Shown in pieces: positions 38,441-47,800 of a stretch of 64,000 nucleotides of DNA. The translations under genes were made by a program, and so were the position numbers. The stretch is from assembly GCF_003347495.1 (NCBI RefSeq), contig NZ_QCXY01000001.1, positions 186,001 to 250,000 on the forward strand, read 5' to 3'. The DNA is from Pleomorphovibrio marinus. GTDB lineage: Bacteria; Bacteroidota; Bacteroidia; Cytophagales; Cyclobacteriaceae. Every line of letters starts with the position of its first letter. Position 1 is the first letter of the stretch. Below the pieces are notes generated by a model. It worked only from the letters and a program-made list of their open reading frames with translations, was not told the origin of the DNA and did not search any database.

Positions 38441-39991
38441 ATGAAGGTAATTTATTTATCATGGCTATTATTTATGGCCTGTTCCATACCCGGTGAAAAC
38501 GACCATAGGCAAGCCAACACTACCAACATACGGGTAAATGTGGAGATCCACCTGGAGGAAAAACATCAAACCATCGCTCATTTCGGTGCCTCGGATGCCT
38601 GGTCTTGCCAATTTGTGGGTACTTGGCCAGATGATAAGAAAAACCGAATTGCAGATCTGCTGTTCAGTAAGGAAATAAGTGAAGAAGGCCAACCCGAAGG
38701 TATTGGCCTTTCCCTTTGGCGATTCAACTTGGGGGCGGGAAGTGCTGCCCAAGGTGAGCAAAGTGGCATCAGAGACCCCTGGCGTAGAGCCTCTTCAGTA
38801 ATGGACGAAAACGGAGATTTTGACGCGAACAGGCAGAAGGGCCAGCTCTGGTTTGCCCAAGCGGCAAAGGACAGGGAGGTGGAACACCTTTTGGTGTTTC
38901 TAAATAGCCCCCCGGTATGGCTGACCAGAAACGGGAAAGCTTACACGGATTCCGGACAGCGATCCAATTTAGACCCCTCAAACTATGAGGCATTTGGAGA
39001 GTACATGGCAAAGGCCATAGCCGGATTGGAGAATACAGGGTTATCCGTAGATTACATAAGTCCTGTAAATGAACCCCAGTGGGATTGGGAAGATGGTGGC
39101 CAGGAAGGCACCCCCTTTTGGAACGAGGAGATAGCAGGCATTGCCAATGCACTGAATTTATCTTTAGAAAAACGGGGTGACAACACCAACATAGACCTGG
39201 CGGAAGCCGGTCAGATCGAATACCTTTATGAGGAACACAACAGGCCTGGCAGGTCTGAGCAGATCAATGCCTTTTTCAACCCTGAAAGCGAGCTATACCT
39301 GGGTGACCTTTCCAGGGTAAGCAATAGCATTTCCGGGCACAGCTACTTCACTACCTCCCCCCTTTCCATGGCGGTGACCAAGAGAGAGCAATTAGCGAAT
39401 TCCCTGGCTTCCTTTCCAGGATTGACCTATTGGATGTCGGAATATTGCATCCTAGGGGATAATGACGGTGAAATCGAGGGCCGGGGAAGGGACTTGGGTA
39501 TGACCCCTGCACTCTACATGGCCAGGGTGATTCACACTGACCTCACCACTTCTGGCGCATCCGCCTGGCACTGGTGGCTGGGGGTTTCTCCCTACAATTA
39601 TAAAGATGGCCTGGTTTACGTGGACAAAGAGGAAGAGGATGGGGAGATTTATGAGAGTAAAATGTTGTGGACATTGGGCAATTTCAGCCGTTTTATCCGT
39701 CCCGGTTATCATCGCATAGGGGTGAATGCTGCCGTGGAGAATGCCGAAAAGGCGGATGTGTTGGTTTCAGGATATAAAGATCCTGACTCCCGGGAATTGG
39801 TTTTGGTGCTGGTAAACTCCTCCATTCATGCTGCCACTGTTTCAATCCCGGAAGAATTAGGAGAAGATTATGGTTGGAGCGCCTTCCTCACTGATGAAGA
39901 CAACGACTTAAGTCCTATTTTAGTTGAGACGGGAACTGAAACCATAACCCTTCCTGAAAGGTCAGTGATGACCTTGGTGGGAAAGGATTGA
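38441..39991 (+). CDS. GH30 glycoside hydrolase, lipoprotein
   Basis: The 516-aa protein has a short lipoprotein signal (LLFMAC, Cys14). GH30 features are GASDAWSCQFVG near 49, the acid/base Glu in SPVNEPQW (E211) and the nucleophile in YWMSEYC (E334), with a beta-sandwich at the C-terminus. GH30 includes beta-1,6-glucanases, beta-1,6-galactanases and xylanases; I cannot choose from sequence alone. With GH16 nearby, a laminarin-type beta-glucan is plausible. Confidence 0.88.
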   Translation: MKVIYLSWLLFMACSIPGENDHRQANTTNIRVNVEIHLEEKHQTIAHFGASDAWSCQFVGTWPDDKKNRIADLLFSKEISEEGQPEGIGLSLWRFNLGAGSAAQGEQSGIRDPWRRASSVMDENGDFDANRQKGQLWFAQAAKDREVEHLLVFLNSPPVWLTRNGKAYTDSGQRSNLDPSNYEAFGEYMAKAIAGLENTGLSVDYISPVNEPQWDWEDGGQEGTPFWNEEIAGIANALNLSLEKRGDNTNIDLAEAGQIEYLYEEHNRPGRSEQINAFFNPESELYLGDLSRVSNSISGHSYFTTSPLSMAVTKREQLANSLASFPGLTYWMSEYCILGDNDGEIEGRGRDLGMTPALYMARVIHTDLTTSGASAWHWWLGVSPYNYKDGLVYVDKEEEDGEIYESKMLWTLGNFSRFIRPGYHRIGVNAAVENAEKADVLVSGYKDPDSRELVLVLVNSSIHAATVSIPEELGEDYGWSAFLTDEDNDLSPILVETGTETITLPERSVMTLVGKD

Positions 39992-40104
39992 ATGGATCTA
40001 CCAGCAAAGTCCGAAACCGCCTCACATCATTTTCTCCTGGAAAATACAGTTGACTGCATCTTGATTTTTCTTACAGTTTGGGAGAAACTTACATCCTTTA
40101 TAAA

Positions 40105-40143
40105 ACCAAAAAGCACCGTCCCTTCCGGAACGGTGCTTTTGGT
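40105..40143. terminator. Hairpin terminator after rpsA (and GH30)
   Basis: ACCAAAAAGCACCGT pairs with ACGGTGCTTTTGGT with one bulged A. It lies between the GH30 gene and rpsA, which are convergent, and has A/T tails on both sides. Confidence 0.85.
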
Positions 40144-40167
40144 AGGATAATCCCTTTAAAGTTTAGA

Positions 40168-41934
40168 TTACTTCTTGGAGTCTTCGTCCATTTTCTCTTT
40201 CAATGCAGACAATGCGTCCAGATCCCCAAGGGTGGATTTTTCTCCAGGGGCATCGGGTGCTCCAGTTTTCTTCTTGGTTCCACTTTTCTTGGACTTAGGC
40301 ATGGCCTCCTCCTTAAAGGATGCAGTATGTGATAGCACAATACGCTTATCATCCTTAGAAAATTCCACTACCCTGAAATCCAGTGATTCTCCTGCTTCCG
40401 CCTGAGATCCATCTTCCTTCTCTAGGTTTTTAGTGGTTGCGAACCCTTCAAGTCCATAAGGCAGCTCCAATACCGCTCCTTTGTCGTTTTTGGAAATGAT
40501 GGAACACTTGTGTAAGGAACCTACGGGGAATACACTTTCAAAAGTATCCCATGGGTTCTCCTCCAACTGCTTATGGCCTAGTGCAAGCCTCCTATTGTCC
40601 AAGTCTAGCTCAAGAACCACAACATCCAATTCGTCACTAACTTTCACAAACTCGGAGGGGTGCTTTATCTTTTTGGTCCAGGAGAGGTCAGAAACGTGTA
40701 CCAAACCATCAATTCCTTCCTCTAGCTCTAGGAAGAGGCCGAAGTTGGTGAGGTTTCTCACGATACCCTTATGCTTGGTGCCGATGGCGTATTTATCACC
40801 CATTTCCTTCTTGGTCCATGGATCTTCAGTAAGTTGCTTAATGCCCAAAGACATCTTGCGGTCATCCTTGTCCAAGGTAAGTACTACGGCTTCAATTTCG
40901 TCCCCTACCTTCACAAAGTCAGCGGGGTTTCTCAAGTGCTGAGACCATGACATTTCAGATACGTGAATAAGCCCTTCCACACCTGGGGCCAATTCAAGGA
41001 ATGCGCCATAATCAGCAACGTTCACAATCTTACCCTTAACCTTGGACCCAACATCCAGGGTCGCAGAAAGTGAATCCCATGGGTGGGGAGTAAGTTGCTT
41101 CATTCCCAAGGAAATCCTCTTCTTGTCATCATCAAAATCAAGCACCACAATCTGTACTTTGTCGTCCAGGTTAAGCACTTCTTCGGGATGGTTGATCCTT
41201 CCCCAAGAGATGTCCGTGATGTGAAGCAATCCATCCACACCACCCAGGTCGATAAAGACACCAAAGTTGGTCATGTTCTTTATCACACCTTCGAGTACCT
41301 GTCCTTTTTCCAGGTTGTTGAGGATTTCGGCTTTTTGCTTCTCCAGGTCTTTTTCAATCAGCACCTTGTGAGAAACCACTACGTTATCGTTAGCGTGGTT
41401 GATTTTAACCACTTTCACTTCCATCTTCTTGCCTACATAGATATCAAAATCCCGTATAGGCTTCACATCGATTTGAGATCCAGGAAGGAAGGCTTCTACA
41501 CCGTAGATATCCACGATAAGCCCGCCTTTTGTTCTTCTTTTCACCAAGCCTTCGATCACGTTGTCGAATTCGAGGGCATCTTCGATCTCCTGCCAAGCTC
41601 TTACCATCTTGGCCTTCTTTCTGGAAAGCACCAACTGGCCAAGGGAGTTTTCCTGCTCTTCGATGAAAAGTTCTACTTGGTCACCTATCTTCAATTCTTC
41701 CAAATCACGGAATTCATTGAGTGGCACCAGGCCATCTGATTTGAAACCAATGTTGACGATCACATCCTTGTCGTTGATACCTACTACGGTACCTTTAATG
41801 ACCTCCTTCTCCGTGATCTCCGTTAGGGTTTCGTCATACAGCTTTTCCATTTCAGCCCTTTCAGCCTTGGTGTAGCCTTCTCCAAAACCCTTGGTTTCGT
41901 ACTTTTCCCAGTTAAAATCTTCGTTATTTGACAT
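40168..41934 (-). CDS. rpsA: 30S ribosomal protein S1
   Basis: From ATG 41934 the protein has 588 aa. A longer frame upstream (to 42039) overlaps an obvious 5' leader and is unlikely. Six S1 domains follow one another, the later ones marked by GLIHVSEMSW, GLVHVSDLSW and repeated KRISLGMKQL / RKMSLGIKQL turns. A lysine-rich tail ends the protein, usual for Bacteroidota S1. The protein binds mRNA for initiation. Confidence 0.95.
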   Translation of the reverse strand: MSNNEDFNWEKYETKGFGEGYTKAERAEMEKLYDETLTEITEKEVIKGTVVGINDKDVIVNIGFKSDGLVPLNEFRDLEELKIGDQVELFIEEQENSLGQLVLSRKKAKMVRAWQEIEDALEFDNVIEGLVKRRTKGGLIVDIYGVEAFLPGSQIDVKPIRDFDIYVGKKMEVKVVKINHANDNVVVSHKVLIEKDLEKQKAEILNNLEKGQVLEGVIKNMTNFGVFIDLGGVDGLLHITDISWGRINHPEEVLNLDDKVQIVVLDFDDDKKRISLGMKQLTPHPWDSLSATLDVGSKVKGKIVNVADYGAFLELAPGVEGLIHVSEMSWSQHLRNPADFVKVGDEIEAVVLTLDKDDRKMSLGIKQLTEDPWTKKEMGDKYAIGTKHKGIVRNLTNFGLFLELEEGIDGLVHVSDLSWTKKIKHPSEFVKVSDELDVVVLELDLDNRRLALGHKQLEENPWDTFESVFPVGSLHKCSIISKNDKGAVLELPYGLEGFATTKNLEKEDGSQAEAGESLDFRVVEFSKDDKRIVLSHTASFKEEAMPKSKKSGTKKKTGAPDAPGEKSTLGDLDALSALKEKMDEDSKK

Positions 41935-42011
41935 ATTAATAATAAGACCCTGAAATTCAACAACCCTGGGGTCAAATGGGTTGAGGTTTTGTGAATATGT
42001 ATACCCCCATT

Positions 42012-42044
42012 GGGAGCCGTTCGACCGAACGGACTGCAAATGTA
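42012..42044 (-). promoter_or_regulatory. rpsA promoter -7 box and leader hairpin
   Basis: On the minus strand TACATTTG (42044-42037) matches TAnnTTTG. Just downstream CCGTTC pairs with GAACGG around four bases, within the leader that precedes ATG 41934 by about 80 bases. The hairpin could take part in S1 autoregulation; that is inference. Confidence 0.45.
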
Positions 42045-42092
42045 CAAATTTTTTTAAGATTAGAAACTGCTTGTTTACAAAAAGTTAGCCGT

Positions 42093-42611
42093 CTATACTG
42101 TCCTCATTGGGAGGAAAGGCAACCACTCTTCCGCATGCCTTTCTGCATATTCCGCCAAAAAATGAGAGAGGGTAGGTTTAAAGGGCAACTTACGGAGGCT
42201 CATACCCGCCTGCTCGGGAGTCTTGTCCCCTTTTAGGGTATTGCACCTATGACATGCTGTGGCCAAATTGTTCCAACTTGTCCTTCCTCCTTTGGATTTG
42301 GGTATTACATGGTCTATGGTGAGACTCTTCGTGGCTCCGCAGTAAAGGCAGGATTGATCATCCCTTTTGAAAATATTGGATCGATTGAGCATGACGCCTT
42401 TGTAAGGAATGTTTTTATACTCATATAGACGGATTACTGCGGGATAAAAAAACTCCCTATCCACGGTTCTAATCCTGAGATATTCGAAATGGGCTAAGGA
42501 GGTGGCTTTTTCCAGGATGGTAAGGACAATAGCTTTCTGCACCGTTACTACAGCAATAGGAGTATGGTCTAGGTTAAGTACTAATACCTTTTTTTCCATC
42601 CAGTCTTTCAT
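42093..42611 (-). CDS. HNH endonuclease family protein
   Basis: The 172-aa protein has a C-terminal HNH motif with two zinc-knuckle pairs: CLYCG, then DHVIPKSKGG, W-N-N, then ACHRCNTLKG. The N-terminal half (VLNLDHTPIAVVTVQKAI) is typical of a small HNH protein widespread in Bacteroidota as part of housekeeping neighbourhoods. Function is not established. Its start overlaps the stop of the C40-like gene by four bases, so it belongs to the tsaD-smpB operon. Confidence 0.88.
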   Translation of the reverse strand: MKDWMEKKVLVLNLDHTPIAVVTVQKAIVLTILEKATSLAHFEYLRIRTVDREFFYPAVIRLYEYKNIPYKGVMLNRSNIFKRDDQSCLYCGATKSLTIDHVIPKSKGGRTSWNNLATACHRCNTLKGDKTPEQAGMSLRKLPFKPTLSHFLAEYAERHAEEWLPFLPMRTV

Positions 42612-43423
42612 CCTGGAAATATTTTTAATAGTTGATGAACCTGATTTGGTCGTGAAATGTTTGAGACGGATTTATGATCCTCGGGTTCAAAAGGCCTTAT
42701 CTGCACTGCTCCCTTTACTTCCATAAGTTGTTTATCCCCCAAATACATCCCCACATGTGAAGGGATATTGTTTTCATTGGCGAAAAGGACAATGTCTCCT
42801 GTCTGAAGCACATCTTGCGTAATTGGTTTTCCAAAGGTCAACAGGCCCGCTAAATAATTGGGCACCACGTATCCCCCGATTTTGTAAACTAGGTGGATGA
42901 GTGTACCTGAGTTGATCCCAAAATAACTCCTTCCTCCGGAAAGGTAAGGAGCCCTTAAAAACCCTAGGGCTATCTTCACAAGCTCTTCCCTGTTGGCTTT
43001 GTTTGTGAACTCCCTAAACTCCCCTTCCATATGTACGATTTCTTCTATGGAAAACAGCTCTGAGGAAGATACGTGCACAATACTTCCCGGCAACAAGTAA
43101 AAAGGCTCACCTCCGACTACCACTTTCCCAAAAGGAGAGGAAACGATTCTAAAGTCATCCTTTTGGTAGTTCTGATAGGCGTCTCCAGAAATCGAATGGA
43201 GCTGAACCGTAGGTATCCAGCCGTTTCCCGCCTCTCTGTCCCCCGTCACCATGATCCATTTGCTGTCCTTTGAAGCCCCAAGCACCTTGTATGTCTCCCC
43301 ATATAACAATTGACTGGTTAGCCCGGAACCAATCACCGGTTCCCGATAAAGCGACAAAACAGGAAATCTGCAAATTCCAAATTTCCAGTCAGTATGCCAT
43401 TCGCTGAAGATCTCGTTTTGCAT
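42608..43423 (-). CDS. NlpC/P60 (C40)-like protein with substituted catalytic Cys
   Basis: The 271-aa protein has two SH3-like stretches (about 20-115) and an NlpC/P60 domain. The usual GIDCSGF motif reads GINSGTL here, with Ser172 where the catalytic Cys should be. The usual Trp of the APYLWGGRS segment is also replaced (APYLSGGRS). His223 in SHVGMYLG is kept, but the following His (usually IIHASG) is Glu. It is therefore probably inactive as a peptidase and may bind peptidoglycan or a partner. Its 5' end overlaps smpB by 35 bases. Confidence 0.82.
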   Translation of the reverse strand: MQNEIFSEWHTDWKFGICRFPVLSLYREPVIGSGLTSQLLYGETYKVLGASKDSKWIMVTGDREAGNGWIPTVQLHSISGDAYQNYQKDDFRIVSSPFGKVVVGGEPFYLLPGSIVHVSSSELFSIEEIVHMEGEFREFTNKANREELVKIALGFLRAPYLSGGRSYFGINSGTLIHLVYKIGGYVVPNYLAGLLTFGKPITQDVLQTGDIVLFANENNIPSHVGMYLGDKQLMEVKGAVQIRPFEPEDHKSVSNISRPNQVHQLLKIFPG

Positions 43424-43853
43424 CTTTCTCCTTTATAGATTGCCTCTTGTCATGTACTTTTTTACCCTTTGATAAGGCTATCTCAATCTTGGCTAGCCCC
43501 TTATTGTTGATAAATATACGGATAGGGACAATCGAGAGGCCCTTTTCAGCAAACTTATTCTCTATTTTTTTCAACTCTTGCTTTTGGAGTAAGAGCTTTC
43601 TCTCCCTGACCGCATCATGGTTGAAATGGGAGGCTAGGCTGTAAGGGGCAATATGCATCTGCTTGATGAAAAGTTCGCTCCTCCTGAAATAGCAATAGGC
43701 TTCGGTAAGGGAAACCTTTCCTTCTCTAATGGACTTAATTTCTGTACCCGTCAAAACTACCCCTGCCACATACTTGTCTATGAATTCAAATTCATAACTG
43801 GCTTTCCTGTTTTTTATATTGATAATCTTATCGAATTTCTTTTTCTTATCCAT
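43389..43853 (-). CDS. smpB: SsrA-binding protein
   Basis: The 154-aa protein is the tmRNA partner in trans-translation. Family segments are IINIKNRKASYEFEF, GVVLTGTEIKSIREGKVSL, FIKQMHIAPY and RKLLLQKQEL, with a basic C-terminal tail (KGKKVHDKRQSIKEKDAKRDL). The start overlaps the tsaD stop by eight bases. The 3' end overlaps the C40-like gene by 35 bases. Confidence 0.96.
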   Translation of the reverse strand: MDKKKKFDKIINIKNRKASYEFEFIDKYVAGVVLTGTEIKSIREGKVSLTEAYCYFRRSELFIKQMHIAPYSLASHFNHDAVRERKLLLQKQELKKIENKFAEKGLSIVPIRIFINNKGLAKIEIALSKGKKVHDKRQSIKEKDAKRDLQRMAY

Positions 43854-44862
43854 GATTCCCTATTTTCATTTTTGCAATGGGGCTTACTTCCCGGTCACAG
43901 AATCTTCCTTCTAAATATTTATAATGACCTGCCATGGCAATCATGGCGGCATTGTCAGTGCAGTAGGCCAATTTGGGAACATAAACCTTCCAGTTCTTTT
44001 CTTTCGCCTCCAGGTTTATAGCAGCCCTGAGTCCACTATTGGCAGACACGCCTCCAGCAATGGCGATTTCATGGATGCCAAATTGTCGAGCAGCCTTCCT
44101 TACTTTTATCAGCAGCATTGTAATCAAGGAGTGTTGCACAGACGCACAAATATCTTGAAGATGACGGTCTATGAAACCAGGATCTTCCTTTAATCTGTCC
44201 CTTAGAAAATAGAGCACAGCAGTTTTGATGCCACTGAAGGAAAAGTCGAGCCCTTTCATTTGAGTAATGGGAAAAGGGAATGCCTCTGGGTTTCCTTTTT
44301 CTGCCAACTTGTCCATCTCTGGCCCTCCAGGATAAGGCAAGCCAAGCATTTTGGCGGTTTTGTCAAAAGCCTCCCCAACCGCATCGTCCAACGTCTCCCC
44401 TACCACTTCCATGTCTAGGTAGTCCTTGACAAGTACCAACTGGGTATGTCCCCCGCTTACCGTGAGGCAAATGAATGGAAAAGAAGGATATGGGGCATCA
44501 ATAAAATGCGCCAGTACATGCGCCTCCATATGATTTACAGCTATTAAGGGGATTTCCAAAGCATAGGCAAGCGATTTGGCAAAGGACCCCCCCACCAGCA
44601 ATGCCCCCATCAAGCCAGGCCCTTGGGTAAATGCTATTGCCGAAAGATCACTTTTACGCATACCTGCCTCCTCCATAGCCTGGTGTACCACGGGAATAAG
44701 GTGCTGCTGGTGAGCCCTGGAGGCAAGTTCGGGAACCACCCCCCCATATTTCTCATGCACGGATTGCGTGGCTATGATATTATTAAGTACTTTGCCATCA
44801 GAAATGACCGCTGCGGACGTTTCATCACAGGAGGACTCTATCGCCAATATATTTATCTTCAT
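43846..44862 (-). CDS. tsaD: tRNA N6-threonylcarbamoyladenosine transferase subunit
   Basis: The 338-aa protein carries the Kae1/TsaD motifs: AIESSCDETSAAV at the N-terminus, metal-binding H111 and H115 in NHMEAHVLAHF, SGGHTQL, and GGVSANSGLR near 270. It transfers the threonylcarbamoyl group to A37 of ANN-decoding tRNAs. It heads the tsaD-smpB-C40-HNH operon and is divergent from tamB with only 12 bases between starts. Confidence 0.97.
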   Translation of the reverse strand: MKINILAIESSCDETSAAVISDGKVLNNIIATQSVHEKYGGVVPELASRAHQQHLIPVVHQAMEEAGMRKSDLSAIAFTQGPGLMGALLVGGSFAKSLAYALEIPLIAVNHMEAHVLAHFIDAPYPSFPFICLTVSGGHTQLVLVKDYLDMEVVGETLDDAVGEAFDKTAKMLGLPYPGGPEMDKLAEKGNPEAFPFPITQMKGLDFSFSGIKTAVLYFLRDRLKEDPGFIDRHLQDICASVQHSLITMLLIKVRKAARQFGIHEIAIAGGVSANSGLRAAINLEAKEKNWKVYVPKLAYCTDNAAMIAMAGHYKYLEGRFCDREVSPIAKMKIGNHG

Positions 44863-44874
44863 CCGATTAGATCA

Positions 44875-47800
44875 TTGGAAACGAAAGCGAAAGTTAAGAA
44901 AATTTTAGTATATGCCCTTAAGCTGTTGTTTAGGTTTGCGTTATTCCTTTTGCTCTTTCTCATTCTAATTGGTGGGTTACTTCAAATCCCCAAGGTTCAG
45001 ACCTACCTAGCAGGATATCTTACCGATGGGATTTCTAGCAAAACCGGATACAGTACCACCATTAAGGCTGTAGACATTCGGTGGTGGGATGCTATAAGTC
45101 TCAGCGATGTGGAGATTTACGACCTAAATGACAGCCTCATGGTGGATTTAGAGGAGGTATATATTGATTTCTCCATCAGGGGTCTGCTTGACGCCAACAA
45201 CCCGGGCTTCGATGAGATCAACTTGAGGGAGGGAAATGTGAGGCTCCTCACACATGACACCATCGTCGGGCTTAACATCACCGATTTCATAGATAAAATT
45301 GGACTTTTGGTAAAGCGATCCGAAACAGAAAAGGATAAAAAACCGGTGCGGTTCAGAATAGAGAACATCGCTTTCGAAAAAACTTCCTTGGACTTGATTG
45401 ACTATACCTTGGAGGAAACCGATATCCCCTTTGACTATGGTAGGCTCAGGTTTAGGGAGTTGATTGCTGCTGCCGATAATTTTCTGGTGGTTTCCGATAC
45501 AGTGGCATTCAATCTTCGGTTTCTGAAAGGGGTGGAATCTACTTCTGGCATTTCATTCCAGCAACTGAGAACGGACTTCACCTACAGCTCCACAGGCATG
45601 GAGTTTAATGACCTCTATTTGAGGGCAAACCAAACAGAAATCAAAAACTACCTACGTTTTTCCTATGAAGAGATAGGAGCCTTGCGAAATTTCAACAATG
45701 AGGTAAACATTTCCGCACAACTTGATGAATCCGTCCTGGACATTCAGGACCTGAGGTATTTTGTAAAAACCTTCCCAGAAGTTCAGGATAGGATTTATTT
45801 AAGCGGGGAGGTTTCGGGTAAAATATCGGATTTATATTCAGAGGAGCTTCTGCTGCGGTTTGGGGAAAGGAGCGCCCTTTTTGGGAAGTTTTCCATAGAA
45901 GGTCTCCCTTACCTAGACAGCACCTATTTCAACCTTTCCCTTCTAAACAGCAATATACTGAGTCGGGATCTCTTACCGTATACCACCCCCCAGTCCCAAA
46001 AGGAGTTGGACAAGTTCGTAAGTATTCGCTTTGATGCTGATTACAGGGGTTATTTAAATAGGTTTAGGACGGAAGGGGATTTCAGGACAGGTATCGGAAG
46101 GGTTAGGGGGGGCATCAATTTCCAATTCGACAATCAAACCCCTACGTATAATGGTAAGGTAGAAGCCATTGACTTTAACCTGGGAACGCTCTTCGAAGAT
46201 CCCGAAATGTTTCAGAACACAAGTTTCAAGGGTAACCTCAAAGGTCGTGGCTTGACCGCCACCTCTGCAATTTTGGAGCTGGATGCGGACATAAGCCATA
46301 TCGGCATCAATAACTATGACTACACTCAAATCAGCACCAATGCTACCCTTGGAAGGGATTTATTCAAAGGGAAGCTTTCTATAAAGGATCCCAACTTGGT
46401 CATGGATGTGGATGGCACCCTGGACCTGAGAGATGGAAAGGACTCTGCCAATTTGGTTTTAAAACTGGATACGGCTTACCTTCAACCCCTTTTATTGGCC
46501 GAAAACAATATTTTTCTCAGCGGCAGTTTTGAACTGGACACCAAAGGGCTGCATTGGGACAATGTGGAAGGGGTGTCTCGGTTCAGGGATGTACTTGTAA
46601 GCTACGAAGGCAGGGATTTATTCATTGATTATTTTCTTTTTCAATCTCTCTTCACGGATGATTCCCGTGTGGTCTCTTTAAATTCGGATATTTTGGTAGC
46701 CAGTATCGCTGGGGATTTTAAGGTAGGAGAATTGCTGAAAGACAGTAAGGAACTTTGGGAGGATTATATGGCAATCCTAACCAACGAGCAGCCAAAACCC
46801 CGTACCTATCCGGAGGGCGGAGAGTACTATATAGATTTGACCCTGGACTTGAGAGACCCCGATCCCTTGATCAATCTCTTTGACCCCACGCTTTCCATTT
46901 CATCGAATACCAGTCTAGAGGGTTCTTTTTTTCAAACTGCCGAAAACACGGTCTTTAATTTCTATTCAGAAGTGGATAGCATTTATTACCTTGGCCACTA
47001 TTTTTTCGACAACAAGATTGACTTTAACACCTCCAAAATGAAGAATAGCAGCGAGGTGCTGGCCGCTTTTTATGTCAATTCCGACAATCAACAGCTCCGG
47101 TCGGGACTGATATTCAATAACCTAATGGCCGAGGCCATTTGGGATGAATCCAAGGTTTCCCTGGACCTGGGGCTGGAACAGATCGACACGGAAAGTTTTC
47201 TTAGGGTTGGCAGTTCTATCACATTGGCTCCCAATAGTACTAGCATATCCTTTCAGCCTTCCCAAATCAAGCTTTTAGATAACTTCTGGGAGTTTGACCC
47301 CGACAACCGAATCCTTATAAGTAATAAAGAGATTTCCTTTGACAACCTACTGCTATTTCATGAGGATCAATTCATTTCCGCCAATGGCAGGGTCAATCCC
47401 GAAACAGGGGAAATGGTTCAGGTAAAGATCAATGAACTTAGCCTGGGTTTTCTCAATTCTTTTGGCCTAAACCACTACCGGGGGGTTGCCAACGGAGAAA
47501 TTAACTTGGCAGATTATAGACAAAAGAAAGGGTCGTATGGACAGCTCAGCATAGAGGGTATCCATATCAATGAATTCTTGATCGGCGACATGAAAAGCCA
47601 CGCCAGGTATGAGGAGGGGGTAATCCTTTTAGATATAGAGCATTACAGAAATGGAAACAAGGCCATCTCCGTAAAAGGAGGAATTCGAGACCAAGATCAA
47701 TCCCTGAATCTCAAGGCTGATTTTGAAGAGACCAGCCTTGTTATTTTTGAGCCATTTATACAGGACAATGTATCTGGGGTGGGGGGCACCCTATCTGGAA

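Noticed and set aside
41083-41739. 218-aa plus-strand frame
   Set aside because: It is the complement of rpsA S1 domains; composition follows from the real gene.
44623-44874. N-terminal extension of TamB
   Set aside because: It is antisense to the start of tsaD and adds residues before the membrane anchor. TTG 44875 is the credible start.
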